Assembly (NCBI GenBank): GCA_934256705.1
Contig: CAKQPF010000012.1
Coordinates: 4,872 to 68,871 of the forward strand
From: an uncultured Prevotella sp.
GTDB taxonomy: Bacteria > Bacteroidota > Bacteroidia > Bacteroidales > Bacteroidaceae
Direction: 5' to 3'
Length of the DNA stretch: 64,000 nucleotides
The notes below the pieces were generated by a model. It was not told the origin of the DNA and did no database searches. It saw only the letters and a program-made list of their open reading frames with translations. Shown one piece after another: positions 33,790-42,769 of the stretch (within the stretch, counting starts at the first letter, position 1; each line of letters begins with the position of its first letter). The translations under genes were made by a program, and so were the position numbers.

Positions 33790-35200
33790 CAGGTTTCCTG
33801 CGACCTGATTTAGGCTGCTTGTTGCCTGTAGGCTGATGTTTCAGTTCCGAACTGTTCTCCTTGTCCTTTCTCAACACGGGTTCCGGATTCTTCTTTTGAA
33901 GACTTTTGGAGTTGTTTTTTTTGGTACGATTCTTATGGTTCTCATTCTGGTTGTTTTTGGTTCTTTTATTACGGTTGGTTTTGTTTGCGGTCTTGGAACG
34001 TGAAAATCTGCCTTTTGCAGCATGGACAGCCTTATAATCAGGTGCCTCTCCTAATCCTTCGGGGAGAGGATTCTTGGTTATTTCACGCTCAAGGAATTTC
34101 TCTATATTCTTGAAAAGGTAAATTTCATCATCGCTGACGAGGGTATAGGCGATTCCGTCACGGTCCGCTCTCGCTGTGCGACCGATGCGATGGACATAGT
34201 CTTCCACGTCGTGTGGGACATCATAATTGATTACCATGTGAATGTCATCGATGTCAATGCCACGTGCCACGATGTCTGTAGCGACCAGGACATCGATTTC
34301 ACCGCTCTTGAAACGGAACATGATATCATCACGCTCTGCCTGTGAAAGGTCCGAGTGCATCTCTCCACAGTTCACCTTCATCTGTCTGAGCGCTCTGTTG
34401 ATTTCCTTTACCCTCTGTTTCTTGCCGGAGAATATGATGACTCTTTTGAGGTCTCCAGCCTTGAAGATGGAGCGGATAATGCCGTTTTTCTGTGATTGAT
34501 AACATACGAAAGCTGACTGCTGGATCTTTTCAGCCGGCTTGCTGACTGCGATTTTCACCTGGACAGGATTCTTCAGCAGTTTGTTTGCCAAAGCCTCAAT
34601 CTTCTCCGGCATAGTGGCAGAGAACATTATGGTCTGGCATGATGCCGGTAAAAGCTTTGCTATGGAGAGAATATCCTCCGAAAAACCCATGTCGAGCATT
34701 CTGTCTGCTTCGTCAAGAATAAAGAAAGACAGACGGGACAGATCCACATTACCCATCTGGATATGTGAAATGAGACGTCCTGGAGTGGCAATCACCACGG
34801 ATGCTCCCTCGCGTAGAGAATGGAGTTCCTGGTCATATCTGTTGCCGTCATTTCCTCCATATACAGCAACAGAACTGATTCCGTTCAGGTAATAGCCGAA
34901 GCCTTGCATGGCCTGGTCAATCTGCTGGGCAAGTTCTCGTGTCGGACTCATGATGAGACAGTTGATGGAATCCTCAGGGAAAGCCTTGTCATGTGCATCA
35001 AGTCCATCATCAAGGAGGGAAAGGACAGGGAGCAGGTAAGCCGCTGTCTTACCTGTGCCGGTCTGTGCCACGCCCATGATGTCGTGACCTTGGAGGATAG
35101 GCTTTATAGTAGCCTCTTGTATTGGAGTGCACTCTTCGAATCTCATGTCATAGAGAGCGTCGAGTATGTTGTCGTTTAATGCTGTTTCTTCGAAATACAT
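33749..35200 (-). CDS. DEAD-box RNA helicase, RhlE-like
   Basis: 483 residues. Helicase core (about 1-375) with Q motif, AQTGTGKT, PTRELAQQ, LDEADRMLDMGF, SAT and HRIGRTAR. The tail of about 100 residues is Lys/Asn/Arg-rich and low-complexity, suited to non-specific RNA binding. Likely role in ribosome assembly or mRNA turnover, especially in the cold. The stop lies inside the convergent radical SAM gene. Upstream is one of a pair of homologous 200-bp elements. Confidence 0.93.
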   Translation of the reverse strand: MYFEETALNDNILDALYDMRFEECTPIQEATIKPILQGHDIMGVAQTGTGKTAAYLLPVLSLLDDGLDAHDKAFPEDSINCLIMSPTRELAQQIDQAMQGFGYYLNGISSVAVYGGNDGNRYDQELHSLREGASVVIATPGRLISHIQMGNVDLSRLSFFILDEADRMLDMGFSEDILSIAKLLPASCQTIMFSATMPEKIEALANKLLKNPVQVKIAVSKPAEKIQQSAFVCYQSQKNGIIRSIFKAGDLKRVIIFSGKKQRVKEINRALRQMKVNCGEMHSDLSQAERDDIMFRFKSGEIDVLVATDIVARGIDIDDIHMVINYDVPHDVEDYVHRIGRTARADRDGIAYTLVSDDEIYLFKNIEKFLEREITKNPLPEGLGEAPDYKAVHAAKGRFSRSKTANKTNRNKRTKNNQNENHKNRTKKNNSKSLQKKNPEPVLRKDKENSSELKHQPTGNKQPKSGRRKPAKPAGKDASPKDQ

Positions 35201-35212
35201 AATTCAATTGGG

Positions 35213-35413
35213 TTAAGGGTGGTTCTATAAATTACCACCGTTATATAAAACTTGATTGTAAGGATGACGTTTTGTTGCCTTTCGGACTCCTTTCGGCTCA
35301 AAGCGCAAGTTCGTTCAATCGTTATGCACCGCATAAATCCTTCGCTCTCTTACACTTTGACCTCGAAAATAGCTTCGAAATATAACAAAGCTAATTTATA
35401 GAACCACCCTTAA
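35213..35413. mobile_element. MITE-like element, copy 1
   Basis: About 200 bp, ends in perfect 22-bp inverted repeats (35213-35234 and 35392-35413; core GGTGGTTCTATAAATTA). Non-coding. Its reverse complement aligns along its whole length with the element at 36839-37033. It lies 12 bp upstream of the helicase start. The rest of the gap to 35557 shows only a GTGAAAGCTAAGGCATTACG segment resembling half of a GCATAG-type repeat. Confidence 0.85.
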
Positions 35414-35557
35414 TTGAACATTTGAATGTGAAAGCTAAGGCATTACGCTTGAAAAGCCAAAGCCATGTAGCTTGAAAATATGTTTGTTGCCGGACTGATA
35501 CCTCCCAAATGGCTGATTGTAAGCTTGCCGGAGAAGGCTATGCAGACCGGATTTCCG

Positions 35558-36835
35558 TTACCTTGGCGCTTTCCTGTAACAGTAATACGCTATGAATGCA
35601 AATAAGATATTCGGCATCCATGCGGCAATTACAGGTGGGGAACCTGCATTGATGGCGAAGGAAGCGGAAATGGTCTGGAGCAGAATGTAAACGAAACTGA
35701 GAGCCAAACCGATTCCGAGGTACATTCCCATACCGCCTTTCCGCTTGCGGGAAGACAGTGAGAGACCGATGATGGTCAGGATGAATGAAGCGAAACTTGA
35801 TGCGATTCGCTTGTGATACTCCACCTGATACCTTACCACGTTGCTGGAGCCACGGTTGATCTGCTTTGAGATGTAGTCGTGCAGTTCAGGACTTGTGAAA
35901 GTCTCCTGCTGTCCTTTACTATAGACGAGGTCTGTCGGCTCCATTAGTATGATGGTGTCTTTTTTCTCGCCACTCGTTATTTTCTCTCTCATGCCTTTCA
36001 TCTCACGGATTTTCCAGTTCATGGCTTTCCAATGGAATTTCTCGTCAGAGATGGTGTCATACTGGATTTCCATTGCAGTCATGTGGGAAACCAGTTTCTT
36101 GTTCTCGAATTTGTCGAGGCAGAAACCATAACCTTTCTTGTAGTTGTTGTCGTAGTGCTGGATGTAGGCTATTACTCCGCGGTCCACCTGAAGTTGCACA
36201 TTCTCTGCAGAAGTGTTCTTCCTGTTGTTCTTATACATGGACTCAAAGTTCTGCTTGATTACAGTTCCGTGCGGAATGACGTATGCGCTGAGCACGTATG
36301 ACATGCACGAAATCAGGACGCATGAAATCATATAGGGGCGCATCAGTCGCTTGAAGCTGACTCCTGCCGCGAGAATCGCGATAATCTCCGAGTTGCCTGC
36401 CATCTTTGAGGTAAAGAAGATTACGGCAATGAACACGAACAGAGGCGAGAAAAGATTGGCAAAGTAAGGAATGAAGTTGAGGTAGTAATCGAATACTATT
36501 GCCTTCAGTGGAGCATGATACTGTGAAAACTTTGCCAGATTATCATTGACGTCAAATACTATCGAAATGGATATTATCAGAATGATTGCAAAGAAATAAG
36601 TACCGATAAACTTCACTATGATATACCTGTCCAATCTCTTGATGTAACGGAAAGGGTTGAGGTATTTGAGCCATCTGAACCATTTTGCCACCCAGCATAA
36701 GGCAAGCCAGATATATCGCATCCACCTGAAATACCTTGCGAGCTTTTTCAGCGGACGGAATAATGCCTTTGTCATGTTTCCCAGTTTTGAGAAAGGCTTA
36801 GCCAATGCTTTTGTCTTGTTTCTGAACATATTCAT
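35558..36835 (-). CDS. LptF/LptG-family permease
   Basis: Inner membrane subunit of the lipopolysaccharide export ABC transporter family (YjgP/YjgQ). The 425-residue product has the family core starting near RLDRYIIVKFIGTYFF (about residue 68), three early membrane helices, a periplasmic beta-jellyroll-like region and three C-terminal helices. About 65 basic, aromatic-rich residues precede the usual start; this extension is unusual. Downstream of tgt on the same strand but separated by one 200-bp element, with a second inverted copy after the gene. Confidence 0.9.
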   Translation of the reverse strand: MNMFRNKTKALAKPFSKLGNMTKALFRPLKKLARYFRWMRYIWLALCWVAKWFRWLKYLNPFRYIKRLDRYIIVKFIGTYFFAIILIISISIVFDVNDNLAKFSQYHAPLKAIVFDYYLNFIPYFANLFSPLFVFIAVIFFTSKMAGNSEIIAILAAGVSFKRLMRPYMISCVLISCMSYVLSAYVIPHGTVIKQNFESMYKNNRKNTSAENVQLQVDRGVIAYIQHYDNNYKKGYGFCLDKFENKKLVSHMTAMEIQYDTISDEKFHWKAMNWKIREMKGMREKITSGEKKDTIILMEPTDLVYSKGQQETFTSPELHDYISKQINRGSSNVVRYQVEYHKRIASSFASFILTIIGLSLSSRKRKGGMGMYLGIGLALSFVYILLQTISASFAINAGSPPVIAAWMPNILFAFIAYYCYRKAPR

Positions 36836-36838
36836 TTT

Positions 36839-37033
36839 GGGGTGGTTCTATAAATTGGTTTTGTTATATTCTTGAGGCTATTTCCGAGGTCAAGGTGCAC
36901 GTGGACCAAGATGTCATGCGTGGATAACGGCTGGACGAACTTGCGCCTTGGGCTGAAAAGAGTCTGAAATATAATAAAACGTCATTTATTCTAGTTGGGT
37001 TTTATATAAAGGTGGCATTTTGTAGAACCACCT
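36839..37033. mobile_element. MITE-like element, copy 2
   Basis: About 195 bp with inverted ends GGTGGTTCTATAAATT (from 36841) and TAGAACCACC (to 37032). Homologous throughout to copy 1 but in opposite orientation, sharing inner blocks such as CGAGGTCAA, GACGAACTTGCGC and AAAACGTCAT. It starts 4 bp before the permease ATG, so it supplies that gene's whole 5' region. Confidence 0.82.
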
Positions 37034-37088
37034 TTTTGAGTTTTTATGTTAAACGGCTGCCGTGTCGTTTGTTTTTCCGTAAGAAACT

Positions 37089-38216
37089 TTATATTCTTCT
37101 CATCATGTCATTCACCACACTGTTTTTCCATGTGGTGAAGTCGCCTTGCTCGATGTGCTTGCGTGCATCGCTGACAAGACGGAGATAGAAAGCAAGATTA
37201 TGTATGCTTGCTATCTGTGGACCAAGGTATTCCTGTGCTTTAAAGAGATGATGCAGGTAAGCCTTTGATGTGACGAGGTCAACGTCGCATCCGTCAGGGT
37301 CGATAGGGGAGAAGTCGTCCTCCCATTTCTTGTTCTTCATATTCATCGTGCCCTGATATGTGAAAAGCTGTGCGTTTCTTCCGTTTCTTGTAGGCATCAC
37401 GCAGTCGAACATATCCACTCCGCGCTCGATTCCTTCGATTATATTCCAAGGAGTGCCCACTCCCATCAAGTATCGTGGCTTGTCCTTAGGCAGGATTTCA
37501 TTGACAATCTCCACCATCTCGTACATCACCTCTGTCGGTTCACCGACAGCAAGACCACCGATGGCATTGCCGTCAGCGCCCTTGTCGGCAACAAACTTTG
37601 CTGATTCCTGTCTGAGGTCCTTGTATTTGCATCCCTGTACTATAGGAAAGAGAGTCTGATTGTAGCCATACAGAGGCTCTGTCTCATTGAAACGCTTGAT
37701 ACATCTGTCAAGCCAGCGGTGAGTCATCTGCATTGATTTCTTTGCATAGCTGTATTCCGCCTCTCCAGGTGCGCATTCATCAAAAGCCATTATGATGTCA
37801 GCACCTATGATTCTCTCTGTATCCATCACGTTTTCAGGGGTAAAGAAATGCTTGCTTCCATCAATATGTGAACGGAATTCGCATCCTTCCTCCTTGAGCT
37901 TCCTTATTCCGGTCAGAGAGAAGACCTGAAAGCCTCCGCTGTCTGTGAGGATAGGTTTCTCCCATCCGTTGAATTTATGCAGTCCTCCAGCCTTCCGGAG
38001 AATGTCGAGACCAGGACGGAGATACAGATGATAAGTGTTTCCGAGGATAATCTGAGCCATTACCTGACGGCGCAGTTCCTCGAAATGGACAGCCTTCACC
38101 GATCCCACAGTGCCTACGGGCATGAAGATAGGAGTCTTTATCTGTCCGTGGTCTGTAGTGATAAGTCCAGTTCTTGCACTGGAATAAGGGTCTGTATGTT
38201 GTAATTCAAATTTCAT
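37089..38216 (-). CDS. tgt: tRNA-guanine transglycosylase Tgt
   Basis: Exchanges G34 of GUN-anticodon tRNAs for the queuosine precursor. 375 residues with catalytic acids at Asp92 (TDSGGFQVFS) and Asp271 (FDCVMPTRN), AFDECAPGE and GGLAVGEP. Near the C terminus the usual CxCxxC zinc motif is not there: the segment DPDGCDVDLVTSKAYLHHL (about 307-324) keeps one cysteine, although the downstream His in IHN (339) is retained. Zinc may be absent or held by other ligands. lon lies 22 bp upstream on the same strand. Confidence 0.94.
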   Translation of the reverse strand: MKFELQHTDPYSSARTGLITTDHGQIKTPIFMPVGTVGSVKAVHFEELRRQVMAQIILGNTYHLYLRPGLDILRKAGGLHKFNGWEKPILTDSGGFQVFSLTGIRKLKEEGCEFRSHIDGSKHFFTPENVMDTERIIGADIIMAFDECAPGEAEYSYAKKSMQMTHRWLDRCIKRFNETEPLYGYNQTLFPIVQGCKYKDLRQESAKFVADKGADGNAIGGLAVGEPTEVMYEMVEIVNEILPKDKPRYLMGVGTPWNIIEGIERGVDMFDCVMPTRNGRNAQLFTYQGTMNMKNKKWEDDFSPIDPDGCDVDLVTSKAYLHHLFKAQEYLGPQIASIHNLAFYLRLVSDARKHIEQGDFTTWKNSVVNDMMRRI

Positions 38217-38238
38217 ATAGAGTCGATGATGCTGTTTC

Positions 38239-40716
38239 TTAATCCTTTTTGTCTTTATTGTCCTCGATGGTAAGGTTTACGGGGTTCTTCACATTTTCAT
38301 CAAGCAATGCGAAATCCCATACATCCGTCACATTATTAACATAATGGAATGTCAGGCCTTTGAGGTAGATTTCCGGGATTTCCTTGATGTCTTTCTCATT
38401 GGCTTCGCAAAGCATTATGTCGGTAATGCCGGCACGTTTCGCTGCAAGAATCTTTTCCTTTATACCACCTACAGGAAGAACTTTGCCACGAAGAGTGATC
38501 TCGCCGGTCATTGCCACGTTCTTTCTCACCTTGCGCTGCGTGAGTGCAGAGGCAATACTTGTGGCAATCGTTATTCCGGCAGAAGGTCCATCCTTAGGGG
38601 TAGCACCTTCAGGAACGTGGATGTGCATGTTCCAGTTGTTGAAAACTCGATAATCAATGCCAAGATAATCCACATGAGACTTCACGTATTCCAATGCAAT
38701 GGTGGCGCTTTCCTTCATCACGTCGCCGAGATTACCGGTCAGAGTGAGTTTTCCTGCCGTTCCTTTGCTCAGCGAAGTCTCGATGAAAAGTATCTCGCCG
38801 CCGACGCTGGTCCATGCAAGTCCTGTGACCACGCCCGCATATTCATTGCCCTGATATATGTCGCGATAGAAAGGAGGGTTGCCCAGAAGCTCTTCCACTA
38901 CAGCTGGCGTGATGGAAGTGTAAGGCATCATGCCTGACAATGCAAACTTATAAGCCAGCTTTCGCAAGAGTTTTCCGATCTGCTTTTCGAGTTGGCGCAC
39001 ACCGCTTTCACGGGTGTATCGCTCGATAATCATCTCGATGGCGTTCTTCCTGAACTTTATGTCTTTTCCATTCAGACCGTTTGCCTTTATGGTGTCAGGA
39101 ATCAGATGACGCTTGGCGATTTCTATTTTCTCCTCGGTAATGTATCCGCTTACCTCTATCATCTCCATACGGTCGCGCAAAGGACCCGGAATGGTGCTGA
39201 TGTCGTTAGCCGTCGCGATGAACATAACTTTGGAAAGGTCATAGTCCATGTCGAGGTAATTGTCGTGGAAAGCATTGTTCTGCTCAGGGTCAAGCACCTC
39301 AAGAAGGGCAGATGACGGGTCACCGTTGTTGGTATGCTGGGTCACCTTATCGACCTCATCGAGCACGAAGACTGGATTTGACGTGCCAGCCTTCTGGATT
39401 CCCTTGATGATTCGTCCTGGCATAGCGCCGATGTAAGTGCGGCGGTGTCCGCGTATCTCGGATTCATCATGCAGGCCTCCGAGCGAAACTCTTACGTATT
39501 TGCGGTTCAGAGCCTCTGCAATACTTTTTCCGAGACTGGTCTTTCCGACTCCAGGAGGGCCGTAGAGGCACATGATAGGCGACTTCAGGTCACCACGGAG
39601 ATTCAGCACAGAGATATATTCGAGAATGCGCTCCTTCACCTTTTCCATGCCATAATGGTCGCTGTCCAGTTTCTTTGCAGCACGCTCGATGTTCAGATTG
39701 TCGTCAGAATACTCTTCCCAAGGCAGGTCGAGTATCTGGTTGAGGAACGTGAGTTGGACATTATAGTCCGGACTCTGAGGCTGGAGCATATCCAGTTTGA
39801 GGAGTTCTTTCTCGAATGTTTCCTTCGTCTCCTTGCTCCATTTCCTTTCCTTCGCCCTCTTAGTCAGTTTGGATCTCTCCATATTCTGAAGGTCTCCACC
39901 CAGTTCCTTGCGGATGCTTTTCATCTGCTGGCGCAGGAAATACTCTTTCTGTTCCTCGTCAATGGTCTGCTGGGTGCGGTGGCGAATATCGTTCTTGAGC
40001 TCAAGATACTGCAGTTCGCGACTGAGTATGCTGAGCAGTTCGAACACTCTTGACTTCATGTCATTGACGGCAAGCAGTCTCGCCTTGTCCTCGATAGGGA
40101 AAGGCATGTTTGTGCACATGAAGTTGACGGCAAGGATGTCGTGCGAAATGTTGTTGACGGCAAATTGCGCTTCGTTAGGCATGTCGTCGTTGTTCTGCAC
40201 ATATTCCAGAGCTCTTTGCCTCAAATCCTTCAAAGCCATTGAGAATTCCTGGTCGTCCTTCTCTGGCATTATCTCATTGTCGATTTTTACAATGCCTTTC
40301 AGGTATGGCTTTGTCTTGGTCACTGACTCCAATTTGCAGCGGGACAATCCCTGTACTACGACGGAGAGATTGTTGCCCATGCCTGGCAATTCGAAAATCT
40401 TGACGAATTTTCCTACAACGCCATATTCGTACAGGTCATTCTCTTCCGGCTCGTCTATAGAAGAATCACGCTGGCAAACGACTGCAAAAGTCTTTTCTGG
40501 ATGTTTCTTCAGCTGGTTTATCAGCGAGAGGGTAGAGTCCCTCGTTACCATTATCGGAATCAGTACTCCAGGATGCAACACGATGTTTCGGGTAGGAATA
40601 ATTGGCATTTCACCATCCTTGCACATAGAGAATAATGAATTGATGTCGCCATCGAAATCTGCCACCATTTGAATGGAAGCAGTTTGTCCTCCATTCATAT
40701 AAATATCATTGTTCAT
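38239..40716 (-). CDS. lon: ATP-dependent protease Lon
   Basis: Cytosolic AAA+ protease that removes damaged and regulatory proteins. About 825 residues: LAN substrate-binding domain, coiled middle region, Walker A GPPGVGKTSLGKS, VFVLDEVDK, and the protease domain with the Ser/Lys dyad in PKDGPSAGIT and GGIKEKILAAKRAG. I prefer the ATG at 40716 (MNNDIYMNGG). The one at 40731 would lie only 2-3 nt from the predicted transcription start. First gene of the lon-tgt-permease run. Confidence 0.95.
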   Translation of the reverse strand: MNNDIYMNGGQTASIQMVADFDGDINSLFSMCKDGEMPIIPTRNIVLHPGVLIPIMVTRDSTLSLINQLKKHPEKTFAVVCQRDSSIDEPEENDLYEYGVVGKFVKIFELPGMGNNLSVVVQGLSRCKLESVTKTKPYLKGIVKIDNEIMPEKDDQEFSMALKDLRQRALEYVQNNDDMPNEAQFAVNNISHDILAVNFMCTNMPFPIEDKARLLAVNDMKSRVFELLSILSRELQYLELKNDIRHRTQQTIDEEQKEYFLRQQMKSIRKELGGDLQNMERSKLTKRAKERKWSKETKETFEKELLKLDMLQPQSPDYNVQLTFLNQILDLPWEEYSDDNLNIERAAKKLDSDHYGMEKVKERILEYISVLNLRGDLKSPIMCLYGPPGVGKTSLGKSIAEALNRKYVRVSLGGLHDESEIRGHRRTYIGAMPGRIIKGIQKAGTSNPVFVLDEVDKVTQHTNNGDPSSALLEVLDPEQNNAFHDNYLDMDYDLSKVMFIATANDISTIPGPLRDRMEMIEVSGYITEEKIEIAKRHLIPDTIKANGLNGKDIKFRKNAIEMIIERYTRESGVRQLEKQIGKLLRKLAYKFALSGMMPYTSITPAVVEELLGNPPFYRDIYQGNEYAGVVTGLAWTSVGGEILFIETSLSKGTAGKLTLTGNLGDVMKESATIALEYVKSHVDYLGIDYRVFNNWNMHIHVPEGATPKDGPSAGITIATSIASALTQRKVRKNVAMTGEITLRGKVLPVGGIKEKILAAKRAGITDIMLCEANEKDIKEIPEIYLKGLTFHYVNNVTDVWDFALLDENVKNPVNLTIEDNKDKKD

Positions 40717-40739
40717 ATAAGTTTCTTTCATTTAGAATG

Positions 40740-40747
40740 CAAAATTA
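40740..40747 (-). promoter_or_regulatory. lon promoter -7 element
   Basis: Minus-strand TAATTTTG. The -33 position is not clear. It decides between two possible lon starts. Confidence 0.65.
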
Positions 40748-40961
40748 GTAAAAAAAAATGAGTTAAACCACTATTTACACAAAATTTAATGTATAAGAAA
40801 GAGAATTGCTTGCCAGAAAGATATTTTCAATAAAGAATGTGGAAACTTCAAATATTTGATTATGGTTAAGTATAGTGAATTATAAATGCTATTTTTTACT
40901 AATATGAATAAAATTAAAGAAAAATAATTAACATTGGTTTCTTTTTTATACACTTTATTTT

Positions 40962-40969
40962 TACCTTTG
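40962..40969 (+). promoter_or_regulatory. rprX promoter -7 element
   Basis: TACCTTTG; the -33 region reads GGTTTC, a partial match. It gives a leader of about 120 nt. Confidence 0.75.
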
Positions 40970-40984
40970 CAAACGAAATGAAAG

Positions 40985-41053
40985 ATAAGCAGGCAGGCTG
41001 ACAGACGGTGCTCATCGCTCCAAGACCCTTAGGTCGAACAGCCGGATTCTTAT
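40985..41053 (+). promoter_or_regulatory. Structured leader of rprX
   Basis: Three nested helices can form: ATAAG/CTTAT (40985-40989 with 41049-41053), GGCTG/CAGCC (40996-41000 with 41039-41043) and GACC/GGTC (41024-41027 with 41032-41035). The segment is richer in G+C than the surrounding spacer. I do not recognise a named RNA family. Confidence 0.45.
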
Positions 41054-41093
41054 ATATTCTAACAAGGAATAAACCATAACCAATCAAAAAGCA

Positions 41094-42650
41094 ATGAAGA
41101 AATCAACTATATGGTCCATAGCCCTGATAATGGGTTTCTCTTTCATAGTACTGCTTTTTCTTCAGATTTCATACATCGAAGAAATGACAAAGATGAAGAG
41201 GGAGCAGTTTGATGAATCGGTAAACCGGGCATTATATCAGGCTTCACGCAACCTTGAAATGAATGAGACCCTGAGGTATCTGGAGAAAGATGTCAATGCC
41301 ACAGAGCGTAGAGCCTTTTCCGTTGACTCCGTATATACCAGTTCCGGAAAGATGAACGACAAGATCCAGCACTCCCATCAGTATGCTGTGGCTGCCGACG
41401 ATGGCACTATATATTCTTCTTTCGAACTCAAGACTTTCGAATTGAAGCCTTCCCAGTTGCCAAAGTCAATGCTTCTCAATCGTGACAAGAATTCCCTCTC
41501 CGAGGCATCGAAGTCCCTTCAGGAGATTATCCGCACACGATACGTATATCAGAAAGCGTTGCTCGACGAAGTGGTCTATAACATTCTCTACACCGCTTCC
41601 GACAAACCGCTGCGCGAACGCATCAATTTCAAGCAGTTGGACCAGGACATCAGGGCTGAACTCCTGAATAACGGCATCGGGATATCCTATCATTTCACGG
41701 TTACGACGAGCGACGGAAGGGAAGTCTATCGCTGTCCTGACTATACTGATGAGGGCGAAGAGAACACCTACACGCAAGTGCTTTTCCGCAATGACCCCCA
41801 GACGAAGATCGGACTCGTGCACATCCACTTCCCGGATATGTCCAGTTATATCTTCTCCAGCATCAAGTTCATGATTCCGGCTCTTGTCTTTACAGGCGTT
41901 CTTCTCATCACTTTCATCTTCACCATCTTCATCATCTTCCGTCAGAAGAGGCTGTCAGAGATGCGAAATGATTTCATCAACAATATGACGCATGAATTCA
42001 AGACGCCGATTTCCAGCATTTCCCTTGCTGCGCAGATGCTCAAGGATGACTCCATAAAGAAGTCGGAAACCATGCTTGCCCATCTGTCCACGGTCATATA
42101 CGATGAGACGAAGAGACTGCGATTCCAGGTGGAGAAAGTGCTTCAGATGTCTATGTTCGACCAAAAGAAGGCAACCTTCAAGAAGCACGAGATTGAATTG
42201 AACGAACTCGTTGAAGGCGTGATAAATACATTCACGCTTAAAGTGGAAGCAAATGGCGGCGTAATCAACAGCCATCTCAATGCGGAGAAGTCGAAAGTCT
42301 ATGTAGATGAAATGCACTTCACCAATGTTGTCTTCAATCTGATGGACAATGCAGTGAAATACAAGAGGGACGACACGAACCTCATGCTCAATGTCTCTAC
42401 CTGGAATGACGACAAGAACGTGTTCCTTTCCATCGAAGACAACGGCATAGGAATCAAGCATGAGAATCTGAAAAAGATATTCGAAAAGTTCTATAGAGTC
42501 CACACCGGAAACCGCCACGATGTGAAAGGCTTCGGACTCGGACTCGCTTACGTCAAGAAAATGGTGGACCTCCACAAGGGAACCATTCATGCTGAGAGCG
42601 AGGTGGGCAAGGGAACAAAGTTCATTATCAAACTGCCATTGTGCTTTTGA
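41094..42650 (+). CDS. rprX: Sensor histidine kinase, RprX-like
   Basis: 518 residues. Two membrane helices (about 5-27 and 258-283) enclose a periplasmic sensor region of about 230 residues. The kinase part has the H box with His300 in NNMTHEFKTP, an N box NLMDNAVKY and G boxes EDNGIGI and GFGLGLAYV. It matches my knowledge of RprX of Bacteroides in length and N-terminal sequence style (MKKSTIW). The signal is unknown. Its partner regulator follows after 119 bp containing a stable hairpin. Confidence 0.9.
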   Translation: MKKSTIWSIALIMGFSFIVLLFLQISYIEEMTKMKREQFDESVNRALYQASRNLEMNETLRYLEKDVNATERRAFSVDSVYTSSGKMNDKIQHSHQYAVAADDGTIYSSFELKTFELKPSQLPKSMLLNRDKNSLSEASKSLQEIIRTRYVYQKALLDEVVYNILYTASDKPLRERINFKQLDQDIRAELLNNGIGISYHFTVTTSDGREVYRCPDYTDEGEENTYTQVLFRNDPQTKIGLVHIHFPDMSSYIFSSIKFMIPALVFTGVLLITFIFTIFIIFRQKRLSEMRNDFINNMTHEFKTPISSISLAAQMLKDDSIKKSETMLAHLSTVIYDETKRLRFQVEKVLQMSMFDQKKATFKKHEIELNELVEGVINTFTLKVEANGGVINSHLNAEKSKVYVDEMHFTNVVFNLMDNAVKYKRDDTNLMLNVSTWNDDKNVFLSIEDNGIGIKHENLKKIFEKFYRVHTGNRHDVKGFGLGLAYVKKMVDLHKGTIHAESEVGKGTKFIIKLPLCF

Positions 42651-42705
42651 TTGAAAAACTTACATCCTGCAATTTTGAAAACAAATAAAAATAGAGTATA
42701 AACCA

Positions 42706-42750
42706 GGAAACTCTTCTTATGATAATTCCCGGATTATAAAGAAGAGTTCC
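42706..42750 (+). repeat. Hairpin between kinase and regulator genes
   Basis: GGAAACTCTTCTT (42706-42718) pairs with AAGAAGAGTTCC (42739-42750) with one bulge, and ATAAT/ATTAT pairs inside. No T-run follows. It could protect or end part of the transcript and so set the kinase:regulator ratio. Confidence 0.65.
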
Positions 42751-42769
42751 AATAAAAAAGAGATTAACT

